The notes under the pieces are model-generated. The model was given only the letters and a program-made list of their open reading frames with translations, did no database searches and was not told the DNA's origin. The translations under genes and the position numbers were made by a program. A stretch of 64,000 nucleotides of DNA from Pseudo-nitzschia pungens (taxonomy: Eukaryota; Bacillariophyta; Bacillariophyceae; Bacillariales; Bacillariaceae), in the NCBI GenBank assembly GCA_037355855.1, contig CM074765.1, positions 744,001 through 808,000 on the forward strand. The letters run 5' to 3'. Shown here piece by piece: positions 1 through 11,349 of the stretch; within the stretch, counting starts at the first letter, position 1; each line of letters begins with the position of its first letter.

Positions 1-1064
1 AATCATTCCCCGCCCGATCGAAAGATTCACGCAAGCGACCCGTCGGACGATGATGCGGCAGCGTCAAAAACGAACGCACCGTCGACTTCCTCCGTCACGG
101 GCAGTGGCAATCCGAATCCATCGAGATCCCAATCGAGATCGGAATCGGAATCGAAATCCCAATCGCTTCCGTCACCCGCGGACCCCACGTCGCTGATACG
201 AGGCGTCGATTCCTTCTTGTCGAGCCGGCATGCACGTTACGACGCCAACTCGTTCGGAGCGGACCATCTCTGGGACTTGCTGGTCAATTACACGCACTCG
301 GCCGCGTCGAAGGACGATGATTCGCCCGAGTTGTCCGGAGCAACGCGGCGGAACCGCGTGGGCCAAAGTGATGGTTCGAGCGACTACCACCACTACTACT
401 ATGAATCCGACACGCTCGCACCGGAAATCGTTTGCGGGCCGGGACCGGGGCGGGGAATGGAACAGGACGCGGGATACAAGCTGCTGGCCGAGAAAATACG
501 CATCGTGGGAGAGCGAGACAACTCTGGCACCAACAATGGCAATGACGAAAACTTCGAACCGAGGGTTCTCTGCATCGTCTACACCTACTCTCCGATGAGA
601 TACCTGGTCCGGTCACAGGCCCTGGCCTGGGGAAGGGACTGCGACGGATTTCTAGCCTATTCCAACGAGACGCTCCCGGCGCTCGGAATCTACCAGCTAC
701 CAATCAACAACAACAACAACAAGAACAACAATGGCCAAGAACAGCAGCCATTGCCGAAGGAAGACTACGCCAACATGTGGCAGAAGGTCCGGCGCATCTG
801 GAAGGACGTCCACGACCGCTTCTCGTACGACTACGACTACTTTTACATCTCGGGGGACGATGTCTACCTGCTGGTGGAAAACCTCCGGGCCTACCTGCGG
901 GAGGTATCGACGACACTCGCTCCGAAACCAAGGCACTTTGGATCGTGGCTTCCGTCGCGGTCCATGGTCGCCGGGGGTCCGGGATACGTCCTCAACCGAG
1001 CGGCACTGAAAAGTTACGTCGGAGGCGGCAACGCTAGCAAGAACAGCGGCAACAACATCAACAT

Positions 1065-1108
<44 letters not shown>

Positions 1109-1685
1109 ACAACGTCACAAGCAACCGCGACAGTCCCTGGAGCACCTGCAAGGCCGACCAGGGGGGATCGTACGAGGATCGGTTTCCTCAGCTACTGCAT
1201 GGCGCACGCCCTGGGAGCGGACGGCGGCTGTCCGCGGCAGCGACACCGACACGAGGGATCCGCAAAAGGGAGCCCAGCGCTTCCACGACAACGAGCCGTC
1301 GACGCTGTACCTCACGCGGACCGCGAAATCGATCGGCGACCGTCGGTCGTCCTATCACGGCCGCATGAAAAAGGCGTGGGCGGACCAGCCCCCGCCGTTG
1401 TCGTCGGGGGCGGTGTCGCCGGGAACCGACACCCGTGCCAATGGTTACGCAAATTCCGATGCGAGCACCGATGCCAATTCTACCTCCTCCTCCTCCGCTG
1501 TGGTCGGACCCCTCCACGGGCTGGAGGCGGCGGCGGTGCACAGCATTTCGCTCCACCACATTCACACCCCGATTTACATGGCCCGGATCCACGCGATCCT
1601 TCGTCCCGTCTGCCCGATCGATTCCCCGCTGGGTCGGGGATTGTTGCGGCATTTTGTGCGGTTGCGGGACCCCCCTCCGGCGTGA
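1..1685 (+). CDS. GT31-like (core-1 galactosyltransferase-type) glycosyltransferase, 5' partial, two frameshifts
   Basis: The reading frame is open from base 1, so the true start lies left of the window. A Ser/Arg/Glu-rich low-complexity leader is followed by a GT-A domain: RVLCIVYTYSP strand, a YANMWQKVRRIWKDVHDR helix, the nucleotide-sugar/metal motif ISGDDVY (about 852-872) and HFGSWLPSR...GGPGYVLNRAA, as in C1GALT1-like GT31 enzymes. Such enzymes are Golgi type II membrane proteins that add galactose, glucose or GlcNAc in beta-1,3 linkage. A poly-Asn tract (about 1048-1113) is inserted before the conserved acidic segment GGSYED. After that the conserved reading continues as LSYCMAHALGAD in the next frame (+1 near 1186), then DTDTRDPQKGAQRF in the third frame (+1 near 1229), ending at TGA 1683-1685. 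Without the two skips the protein would stop at 1368. The substrate cannot be told. Confidence 0.72.
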
Positions 1686-1712
1686 AAACGAACGAACGAA
1701 ACGAAGCGAAAC

Positions 1713-1746
1713 GACGAAATCGAATCGAATCGAATCGAATCGAATC
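1713..1746. repeat. (GAATC)n pentanucleotide array
   Basis: About six tandem AATCG units lie 30 bp after the stop of the glycosyltransferase gene. It is one of many pentanucleotide arrays next to gene ends in this window. Nothing else is seen in 1686-1977. Confidence 0.85.
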
Positions 1747-1977
1747 CAGACGAGAACGAGAAAACACACGAGCGCAAACGAACCGAGCTCACTCGTGCCT
1801 TGCGGGGCAAACACACTGTGCAGCGACTATGCTGGACATGGCACTGATGGACAAGCAGCGAGGTGTTCTGAAATAATCATGACTTTTACTAGAAGCATTA
1901 CTATGTTGTTATCAACCAACGACCCAATCGTTGCTTCTTGTGAAACTTTGTCCTTGTTGGAGTCATTATTATCTGTA

Positions 1978-2707
1978 TCATACTAACATGATGGAACTTT
2001 GCCATGCAATCAGCATTTTCCCCATTCGTGTAGCTACGTGCGTGCGGCTAGCCGTGTTTTTGTTCAGCCCGACGGTTCTGGCCATGCCCGCAATCATGTC
2101 CTTTGAGAGCTCCCCGTACACCTGCGACCAACAGTCGGCGGTGTGTCGGTCAAAGACTTCCGGCCCCAGCATGTCCCGCAGTGTTTCGATAAGGGCTTCT
2201 CCCAAGATCGTAAAGTATTCGGGCTTGACCTTGTACCGCGTGCGGTGGGTCTGCCCCAGCTCGAGGAATATCTCCGTCAGCATTTCCAGGTCGGGCCCGA
2301 GCATGTCGATGGCCGAGTCGAGGATTCCCACAAAGTGCTTGGCGTGTGCCAGGAACCTCCGGCTCCGATAGAATTCGGCGTCCGTTAATTTTTCTTTGTT
2401 CAGACCAAAGACCGACTTGGCCTCGGGCACCAGTGCAAAGAATCTGTGCGGTCGGACACGAGAGATGGCCGGGTAGAGGTTCGGGTTAGATAAAGAGTAT
2501 GGTGATGGATCGATACTTGGAGGTTTATACCCGCGACTTGTTGCAGCGATCGCCATCTCCATTGACTTTGAATTGCCATTGTCATTCTGTAACTTACTTC
2601 ATGAACAGTATAGTTCCAACGGTGGCCTCGTAATTCTTTATCCGCCTCAATGCTTCCCAGCTGTTAATTACTGTCGAAACGGTGTCATAACTCATTTCGG
2701 CAACCAT
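1978..2707 (-). CDS. Globin, two exons
   Basis: Joining exon 1 (2707-2598) to exon 2 (2443-1978) across a 154-bp intron with GTAAGT donor and CACAG acceptor gives 191 codons. The start ATG at 2707 was chosen because it supplies the missing A helix (VINSWEALRRI, with the conserved Trp) and joins in phase at LFMK-FFALVPEAKSVF. The E helix FLAHAKHFVGIL carries a candidate distal His. LGQTHRTRYKVKPEYF has the F8 proximal His position typical of neuroglobin-like and protist globins. A C-terminal helix follows. Family knowledge implies haem binding with oxygen or NO sensing, scavenging or dioxygenation in the cytosol. No targeting peptide is visible. Reading exon 2 alone would give a wrong N-terminus drawn from the intron. 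Confidence 0.85.
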
Positions 2708-3767
2708 CGTGTTCGTTTAATTTGGTGTAGTTGTGGTATTAGGTTCTGTTTCTGTTGAGGTTTGATCGTGTTCTCAAAGTATTATTTGAACGCGCAACGT
2801 AGAGTGTAATTTTGCTTTGACGATACTCAACTAGTGGTTTCCACTTCTGAAAATCGCTTTTTCAGGGCGGAAAAGTGCTTTTGATCTTCGGTCGTCGCGT
2901 TGGCTAGAAATTGTGAGCAGCAGTTCATTATCAAGAGCGGTGGGCCATCATTGCGTTATTAGTGTCGCGATGAAGCGAATCGAAAAAAGGCTTTCCAACG
3001 AGTTCCTGTGTACGTATTCGTGATACTACGGATGAAATTAATTAGTGTTCCAAACGGTGGCGAAAATCCTCATACGTATACGTGTACTCGTAATAATACT
3101 ACGTGTACGGTATTATAATACAATGATAAGAATTCATGAATTATTAAAAGCGTAATTAAAAATAGTCTTATGAGCAATGAATCATGAGACTTTAAATGTT
3201 TTTGTCTTTGAGTCGACGAAGCCCACATTCTGAGAACTTAAGGAATCGAAAACCAACAGAAACAGACGTGATCATTTCACTAATAGAAGAAATGACAAGT
3301 TCTGGTGCAGTATGACATATTCTGTGTATGCTTGTTTTCAAGCAGCAACCCATAAGTTGCACGGAATCAGATTCGTGTTCGATCGAAGTCGATTAAGCCT
3401 TACTGGATTGATTGATAAATAGGTAATCGTAATTTTAAGAAGGAATAATGTCGTCCCACCAGCGTACCCTATCTGGTACTGGTACGACTCCTTACCGGGA
3501 GATAGCTTGTAATCATAATTTACGAAGTAAGATTATGTACATGTGTTGTAGGAATTGGCATAAAGAACCTCTATTCTTTATTCTCTTCAGCGAGAATCAC
3601 AAAACTATGAAGGCCTATGACTTGTCGACTGCATTAGCTGGAAAGAACACAATATAAGAAGTGATTGACAAAAAAAAATCGAAAACTCGGGAAAGAAAGC
3701 CAAATAGTGACAGATTTGCGAAATGAAAAGCGAAGCCGACGATTTATAAGTAAGAAAAAGTTTAAGC
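2708..3767. other. Intergenic region, AT-rich
   Basis: Holds the divergent upstream region of the globin gene and the downstream flank of the M3-like gene. Short palindromic words such as CGTATACG and TACGTGTACG occur near 3070-3110. The 69-codon open frame at 3448-3657 shows no recognisable domain and I do not call it a gene. Confidence 0.5.
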
Positions 3768-6473
3768 CTAGTCGTCTGCGTCATAGGTGACCTGATCGAA
3801 ACCATATACTCGTTTCAGAGAATCTCCCGTCACTACTGCTTCTCTCATGCGACACAAATTCTGGAAATCTTTCCCGGAGAGGTGATGGGGTCGTTCGCAA
3901 CCGCTGCAAAGAAACAGGTCACGAATGCCCGTTCCGAGTCGTTCCACTTCGTCCCGGTCCCGGAGGTCCGTCTGTTTGAATTGTTCGTACACGATGGACG
4001 CCAAGACTTCCGACCAGAGGGTCCCATACGCCGACATGGTCTGGTCCACACCACTCTGCTGAAAGACGGCCAGCAGCGGCGACAGATCGGTCGGGTCCGG
4101 AAGGTTGCTCTTTGGCAGGTATTGTGTCGCCAGGCGTTCCTGCAACGCCACCAACGTTTCGTCGCCAGCGGGGATCGAATTCGTCAAACACCGTAAACTG
4201 GAGGGCCGACAGGAACATTGTGTTCATCATTTCGAGGGCCTTTTCCTTTTTGAGATCGTGGCGGAGGAGTTTCAGCGTCTCTTCCTCCAGCACGAATTCG
4301 TCCTGGGACAGCTGCACCAAGCGGTGCAAAAAACCGTCGTTGTGAATCCACATTTCCATAAACTGAGCACGCGTGCGCAAGCGGCAAGCCGTGGGACACT
4401 TGTGAGGGAAAATCATTCGTGCGAACAAGTCATCGCATCGAGTCAAGAGACACACCTTGAGGCTACGAATTGATACTTACGTGTCCCAAAAATTCGGAAG
4501 TGTCAATCGGCGCCGGATCGATCATTCTGCCATGTTGGTGATAGCTTTCCTTCTGGCAGGCTTGTGTCAGGATGAGCTGGAGGGCGTTTCCGAATTGATA
4601 CAGGAAATCCCGCGTGTCCTTCCACGTCATTGGAACCGGTGTATCGTCCCAGATCGGTGTGATCTTGAGTGCCATGATCGCAACGGGAGCAATAGGTTTG
4701 TCCCGTCAGTTGGTTGCTGAAGAGCTTGGTCGTGACCAGCTCCTTGGCATCCTCCGTTCGCCAGTAGGAATCGGCAAAGGGGTCCAAGTAAATCGTTCCG
4801 AGGTAACGCCCCTTTGAATCTGTTTCGTCCACGGAGCCCTCTTCCTCGCTGGCCACACCGCCCTTTGGTTTTTCGTACAGATGCAACAGACGCACATTCT
4901 TGCTCCACCCGGCTTCTGCCCCTATCGGAACGGCTTCCGCGCTGTCTTCGACGACGACAATGCCCAAAATCGCGTCGCAAAAATCAATCAGGCCTTTCAC
5001 GACACCGTGCAAACGCATCCCTTGCTTGAAATCAAACCTGGCTTTCATGGAAGACTTCCGTGCCTCGACGCTGTTGTGGCTCAGATAGTTGTTGGCGACC
5101 TCCGATTTGCTCTCCAAAAAGGCACCCACGCCCTCCAGGTCCAGCTTGGTTTGGGTGGGCAAAAACGGCTGGAGAAAGGCAGCAACCCCGGGAAAGAGAC
5201 CCTCGATCAATTGGTCGCGTGGCGAGACGACCATGTGGTGGTGCTGAAGCCGCGCCAGATCCCAGACCGAAGCGTCGCTCCGGCTCGGCACCAGCATTTC
5301 CGCTTGTATCCTCGACAATCCGATGCAATTGTACATGTCCGACATGCACTGGAGTCTCATGGCCTTGCTGGCTCGGTCGTAGCTGACAATGTTGTCCAGG
5401 CGATCGTTCAGGATCGACAGCTCGTCTTGCAGCTGCCGGAAGCGTTCCACGTCGTCACGATACTGTTCGTCCCCGCTGTTGCTACCACCGTTCCTGTCGC
5501 CGTTCGAACCATTTTCGGCAGCATCCGTGTCCATGTGAGCTCCGCGTTTCAAATACGGGACCAAAAGGGAAGGCGTGGAAACCGTCCCCTCGGACGTCGT
5601 TGGGTCCTGTTTGCAATCGTGATTGTAATTGTGATTGTGATTGCGTTCGCTCTCGGCCAGAGCGGCAACTAACGCCCGGTAGACGATTCCAGACTGATAG
5701 AGCTTCTCCACGAATCGGCGGGTGGTGAAAGAGTCGGCCGTGTCCGCAGCCTCTCTCCAATCGTCGATTCGATCCGGTGGCGAGGCCAGGGTTGCGTAGA
5801 GATCGGAAACCTCGCGCAGTTGCGTCACGGGAGCCGTCAATCGATCCACGTCCAGGAGCAAGGCCGAGAGAGCGGATCGCTCCGGAACTTGATCGGAGGC
5901 GTTGTCCTCGATCTCGTTCTCGATCCCGCTCTCGCTCTCGCCTTCGTCCGACACGGAGGTCAATCGAACCTCGAGCTGCGCCAGTTCGACGTCGTATTGC
6001 CGACGGATTTCTTCCGCTGCTTTTTGGAGATGGTGTGGTTGGAATATGGAGAATTTCGGTAGCAGGGGGATGGACGGGTTTGCTGTTCTTGTTGCTTTTG
6101 CTGTTGTTCCCTCTGCGACATCTTTGTTGTTTTGTTGACTTGTTGAAAAGGATTCCAGTACGTTTTCCGGCGATGGCAGAGACTGCAGAATTGGATTCGA
6201 GGGACTGAGGCTTTTTGTTCGCAAAACGTCTTTGAACCAGCACGATGCGGACGCAAAGGCGGACGTCGACATTCTTCGAGGACCGATCGATCCAGACAAA
6301 CGACTCGCGTGGATTGGTCGACGGGGAATCACGAACGCATCGCACAAGACCGAGGACGCTCCGCAGGACGCGCCGGTAGAACTGTTGGCCGAAGCGAATC
6401 CGCACCGAGCATCACCCCCGCTTGCATTCGGCCTCCAATGCCTCCGTCGTGCTGCCACCAAAAGCTTCCTCAT
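3768..6473 (-). CDS. M3-family (mitochondrial intermediate peptidase-like) protein with degenerate HExxH; two frameshifts
   Basis: Start ATG is at 6473 and stop TAG at 3768-3770. An Arg-rich N-terminus resembles a mitochondrial presequence. An N-terminal helical domain with Asn/Asp-rich inserts (about 5480-5640) and an M3 catalytic-domain scaffold follow (YLGTIYLDPFADSYWR; APVAIMALKITPIWDD; TWKDTRDFLYQFGNALQ). The position where M3 peptidases have HEFGH reads Y-Q-F-G-N, so both zinc-ligand His and the catalytic Glu are replaced, each by one base change. The third ligand Glu (DTSEF) remains. The C-terminal SAYGTLWSEVLAS segment fits the family. A 118-bp intron (4480-4363, GTAAGT/TCAG) lies after GHF. 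Two +1 shifts are needed, near 4692 and 4171. It is either a pseudoenzyme or a decaying gene. Confidence 0.72.
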
Positions 6474-9379
6474 CCTCTTCTATACGGTACGTACGGTACT
6501 GCGAGGGAGTACGGTGGAGTGATTTGGTTGAATGGATCCGCTCGCTTGTTTCTGAAGAGCACTGCCATGGCACGGTAATCCTATTTTCGGAGTGGACGGG
6601 GAGTTGAAAGTTGAAAATCATTCATCATTTTGACTCATCCCAAACAGCGTCATTCTCAGTTTGATGAACCAAGTTATTCTTCATACCCTGGTTAGATAAG
6701 TACTTCTTCTATGGTGAGAAGGAGGTACAAGTACGTATGTACGTATGGTAACCTTACTGTTACTGGTATTGGTACTAGTACTACTCTCGAGTAGTAGGAA
6801 AGAGACAAGTACTACTAGAAGTACAAAGTGCGAGGATAGGAACAAGAGCATTCCTGCTCATCAAGAATGTCTTCTTGGAACGAGTAAGACAATCAAATGT
6901 ACCATGAACAAATGATATGATGGAGCATGCTTCCTCTCATCATTTTCATACTACTAGTTGTAGAGGGTCCTACTACTAGGAGGACTTACTACTACTACTC
7001 CTACTAGAAGTACTGGTTCTATTACTAGTACTACTATGAAGATATTCAAGGTGGGTGCTATGATCTGTGCTAAAGGCTCCTGTGTAGGAGAGTGTACTGG
7101 GGCTACAGGCAGCAGCCTCCAGTAGCTGACTAACAGGTGCTAAGCTGAGTGCTGAGCTGTGTGCTAATTGGTAGCATACAGCCTTAGCAACAGGCTTAGC
7201 AACAGGCTTAGCAACAGACCTATCCTGCTTAGTATGGATGCTAACAAGAAGTTACTAGGGTCGTCGCGTACGATTTGTACCTATCGTACGTACCCCGAGT
7301 AAAGCACCTGTAAAGGTGTAGCTAAATGCTACAGGGTTAGGGTTGCTAATACCACGAGATACTGGAGATGCTAACCTACCATGATATCATGCTAAGATAC
7401 TATGCTACCGCCGGGGTCGGGTCATTGGTGTATAATATGTACTATGACCGGATACCCGGCCCAGACAGTTACCCAACGCGCTAGCATGCGTTTGAATCTA
7501 ATTAAGCGAAGCTACGCTACGAATCGGATTTACGCTACGCTACTCCGTGCGCTACTCGTAGAATACAGTACCGGAGCTACAGAGCTCTGTTATTATACGA
7601 GTTAGCGAAACGCTGTCACGATACGATACAGAGCTGAGCTGCGCTCAGCTCCGACGCTATATTCACTCTTTATGTTTCACTCTAAATTAAAAGCCTATCA
7701 TGCCCTCCCCTTTCAATCGATTCCGATGTACCTCTAGGGAAGTGCCTTGTATTGACTAAGTGTATGCAATAGACCTTGAACAGTCCACTGTAGTCTCACT
7801 ATTTGCCAGGGATATACGTGTTATTATTGTTAATGCTTTCCCCTATTTTCAGACCAGTACGAGACGATTTATCTACCGATTAGATCTCCGAAGATTGCTG
7901 ACGAGCAATATCAACGCACTACTACTAGTAATAGCTAATACTAGTAGAACAGTCCTGCTGGTGCTGCTGGTGTTTTTTCTTCTTATGAAATTCCTTCTGG
8001 TGAGGTGTGTTTGACTTCTTGGAAAAAGTAAGATAATTTAAAGGATGCTATGGAGGATACTAGTACTACTTCTTTGGAGGGTGCTAGTATGGAGGAGGAT
8101 GCTATGGAGGAGGATGGGGCTGAGTCCCATTCTACCGGTAGTAGGGATATAGCACCATACGTGCATGCCATACTGCTACAGTAGCTCTTAGCAGTTTACA
8201 GAACACGAGGACTGCATTTTGAATCTCAATGCTACTAGGACAGTTAGGTTAGTACCATTACGCTAGTACTACTAATACTACCACCAGGCATGCGAACAGG
8301 ATGATGCTACCATTGGGTAACCTTACGGTTCATAGTAAGGTTTACGTGGTACATCAGCAATTCTGTACTACTACGAAGTAACCTTAATGAAGGAGATACC
8401 AGGTAAGGTTTACTACGAGTAAGGTTTACCAGGTAAGGTTAGCTACCCGACCCCGCAATACCGGTATTGTACTTCGTATGCAGGAATTGCATTCTCAGTC
8501 TTGTCCTCGCCAGCAATTTGTCGTGTTCTGCTGTTCCATTTTCAGCATGTATAATTACTGTTTCTTGTCGATGGGCGAGAACATTGAATATCATGATACT
8601 TAATGACGAGCGAATCCGTCGCACATTTGCTGTATGCTACCGGTAAGTAATCTCATTCGCAAGAGTATTGAATAAACTTACCGGTAGTAAGGTTACTTCG
8701 TAATTCGGAATATCTTCAGTCCTCCGGTCAACGAATAAATTATTACATACCGTCGGTGCGTAGAAACAAAGGACAGCTGTACCGGTATGGAATTTTGTAG
8801 TATTCGAAATCATGAAAAGGAGAAGGCATGTATTCCAAAACATTAAAATAGTAAATAATGAAATAAACAAAAAATAGTAGAGCTATGTATGTAGTTTTTA
8901 AATCATATTTAGAGTTCCTGAAGACCTGAAATGTCGAACTGTGGTCGAATCAAAAAAGAGTGCTTCGTGATACCAATATATAATTATTTGTATTTAGTAC
9001 GTTAAGTAACCTTACGAATGGATCACGACAACGTTGAGAAACTGCTCACGAAATATTCGAGAATAATGCTCAGGAAGTAAACGAAACCTTTTCTGAAATC
9101 AAAAGTTTAAAAAAGACGAATATGGTCTACTTCATGGGTCGGTGGCGATGAGAAATAGATTACTTCTAATTAACAAAAACAGGAACACTTTCTTTAACCT
9201 TCGTGATGCTTCACATTTTCACCACTATAGAAAAGTCGTCGAGGACGATCCAGACGATTCATTCGGATTTTCATCCTGAAATTCATTCTGCAAGTAGCAG
9301 CATTCCCCAGGAGGCTCTCCGTGATTCTGTTTCGCATCGTTAGTCACATTCACAACTGCTCTTATCAAGTATCCTAACG
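6474..9379. other. Large repeat-rich intergenic region
   Basis: No gene is recognised. It contains degenerate TAC/ACT/AGT trinucleotide stretches (6750-7040, 7915-7960, 8060-8110), several GTAAGGTTAC-type words (6750, 8325-8430, 8690, 9005), and three near-identical 12-bp units around TTAGCAACAGGC at about 7190-7222. The small open frames at 7402, 7760, 8439 and 8637 have no domain, biased codon use or conserved neighbour to support them. Confidence 0.5.
7190..7222. repeat. Short tandem repeat, unit TTAGCAACAGGC
   Basis: Three consecutive copies of a 12-bp unit in non-coding DNA, the last slightly diverged. No function is visible. Confidence 0.7.
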
Positions 9380-10285
9380 ATGAACGGTTTCACAAACAAG
9401 ACAGGGCTTACTTCCGAAGGACAGCAAAATGGCTCGTTTCCAAGCCACAATGTTTCTTCTTCATCGGCACAATGGACATCTTTTTCAAAACCCAAATGCC
9501 AACAAGTTTCCGCGGATATCAGATCGGTGGATCGTTTCTCGCCTTCTCCGACGGCTTCCCATCCTTTCCATGAGTCGTCTGAGAAAGATCCGCACGAAGC
9601 ATTGGAACACTCTAACTCTGCATCATCGTTGGCATCACCACCACCCTCTCCAACACCCAAATATCCATCGGAACGCGGAGATACAAGTTGGTGTATGGAC
9701 CAAGTTCGAAGCACGGGGACGCTTCGACGACAAGCCCAGAAGATAGCCATTTCATCGCTGCCACTTCCACGACCTATTCATTCCGCTTCTAGCGTCGTGA
9801 AGCCAGAGCCGATACGCCCACTCGAACAGCAGCCATCGAAGATTGACTCTCCGATTCGTTTGGCTCCTTCAATGTTGCGTGACATCGAGGGCGCATCGTC
9901 TCTTTTCACTGTGAAAGATTTTGTTCCCATCAACTACAAGAGCAATGGGGAAACAAACGACCGTGCTCTCAAACAAGAGAAGGTGAAAGGACCCCTGCAG
10001 AGAACTGTTCCTTTATCATTGTATACCAACTGCACGAAGAATGTTGTAGAGAAGAAGACTACGAATAGAGAGAGTACTGTGGACAATCAGATTATCGATA
10101 TGATGGGCACAATGGTCGGTACGAGCGATGACTTGGACGAATGTCCCATCGACTTCAACGAAATTATTGGGGACATCATCGGTGACAAAATCTGTAACAG
10201 TTATTGCCCCGAGCCGAGAGAAAGCTTGACGATAGAGGTGGAGGTCACGATACACATAAAGTCCAGAAAACGAAAACGAAGATAA
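9380..10285 (+). CDS. Hypothetical Ser/Pro-rich protein with basic C-terminus
   Basis: An uninterrupted 301-codon frame starts at ATG 9380. The N-terminal third is Ser/Pro-rich (HNSASSLASPPPSPTPKYPS). The middle holds Pro- and Lys-rich linkers. Near the C-terminus is a hydrophobic-acidic segment (DECPIDFNEIIGDIIGDKI). The protein ends in SRKRKRR, which fits a nuclear localisation signal. No known domain is recognised. Low cysteine, disorder-prone composition and the terminal basic cluster suggest a nuclear or regulatory protein, but that is only inference. No frameshift is apparent. Confidence 0.55.
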   Translation: MNGFTNKTGLTSEGQQNGSFPSHNVSSSSAQWTSFSKPKCQQVSADIRSVDRFSPSPTASHPFHESSEKDPHEALEHSNSASSLASPPPSPTPKYPSERGDTSWCMDQVRSTGTLRRQAQKIAISSLPLPRPIHSASSVVKPEPIRPLEQQPSKIDSPIRLAPSMLRDIEGASSLFTVKDFVPINYKSNGETNDRALKQEKVKGPLQRTVPLSLYTNCTKNVVEKKTTNRESTVDNQIIDMMGTMVGTSDDLDECPIDFNEIIGDIIGDKICNSYCPEPRESLTIEVEVTIHIKSRKRKRR

Positions 10286-11349
10286 CTATTCTGATGTTGT
10301 AGAGTGATCGAAACTCTTCAGATTTTAGATTTACACTGGACATCCCAACACATTTCTTCGCGTCCATGCAGGAATGATGAGTACATCGGAAAGGATAGCC
10401 GCGAAAAAGTTTTGAGGAGTTTTGTGGTAGTGTCCAATTTGGATGACGCGTGTTCAATGAGTACTTTACATAAAAGTACCGCTTCGTAAGTACGTAAGTT
10501 ACGTGTACCGCTTCCTAATAAAAATCAATAAATAATAAATACCGTACGTAGTAAATATTAGCAATAAAAGAAGATTACAGGAACATGGTTGATTTTTGTT
10601 TTTTTGAGAAATGCGATAATTCCCGGCCCACCGGTTTTGAAAAAAACCACAGAATTCCTATCTTCTGTCCCCGGGTTTCAGTAGAAATTAGTAGTCGGGG
10701 ACGTAGAACCCGGGGACAGCTGATAAGAACTTTGTAGTAATAAGAGATTAACTACTTCTTGACACCCGGGGTCACTTTGACACTTGACACTCGCTAATAC
10801 TTTTGGGAGTCACTTTGACCCCGGGTGTCACTTTGACACTCAATAGGGCTTAGGATTCATCTGGGATTTTTATTTTTAAAATCGTACCTGTAAGGGGGTC
10901 GGAAAAATTCAAATTCCAAATTTTTTTTCAAATTAACCATGTTCCAGGTAAGATTACTCGTACCGGTATTTGAATGCAAGTCCACATGATTGAGAAAAGT
11001 ACGAGTAATAATAGTAATATTATTTCAATGGATTACCGTGCGAGTAAGATCTTAGTGATGGGTGAAATTTGAAACTCCGGGATTGATCCTCTGGGTGCCG
11101 ATCTCGCGATCGCACGTACGGTACGTGCCGTACCAACAATCCAACCACCATCTATCCAAGGTAGAAGTAAGGCACTTTTGACACCCCTTCGAACATTCAT
11201 GGTTTCCCAAGCCCAAAAAGAAATGAATGATGCACCATGTTCGATTGATTGACACCGACTCCCATCCTTTGTTGTAACAACCCCAAACACGGATGCGGTC
11301 ATCTTGGGAGCACTAGCACTGCGTTTTATAGGATTCGGAATTTCTCGAA
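10286..11349. other. Intergenic region around the foldback element
   Basis: Apart from the foldback element at 10579-10948, I see only AT-rich spacer, GTACGTAC/ACGTACGG words near 11110, and the downstream flank of the 2OG oxygenase gene. No gene is supported. Confidence 0.45.
10579..10948. mobile_element. Nested foldback / MITE-like element
   Basis: Outer arms, AGGAACATGGTTGATTT at about 10579-10596 and its near-complement AAATTAACCATGTTCC at 10930-10945, enclose two further palindromes. One (about 10650-10735) pairs GAATTCCTATCTTCTGTCCC with CGGGGACAGCTGATAAGAAC. The second (about 10761-10840) pairs GACACCCGGGGTCA with TGACCCCGGGTGTC and carries repeated TCACTTTGACAC. No coding capacity is seen. 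The first inner palindrome recurs at about 62985-63076, which supports a dispersed non-autonomous element. Target-site duplications are not obvious to me. Confidence 0.6.

Noticed and set aside
1180..1260. Frame changes explained by tiny introns
   Set aside because: Here and at the other break sites the conserved reading resumes within one base, leaving no room for GT...AG introns. True introns in this window are 118-401 bp.
3448..3657. 69-codon open frame
   Set aside because: Too short, no homology I can recognise, isolated in AT-rich DNA.
8300..8450. GTAAGGTTTACC repeats considered as telomere-like sequence
   Set aside because: They are not tandem in a fixed phase and differ from TTAGGG-type repeats. 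The same words are scattered through all intergenic DNA.
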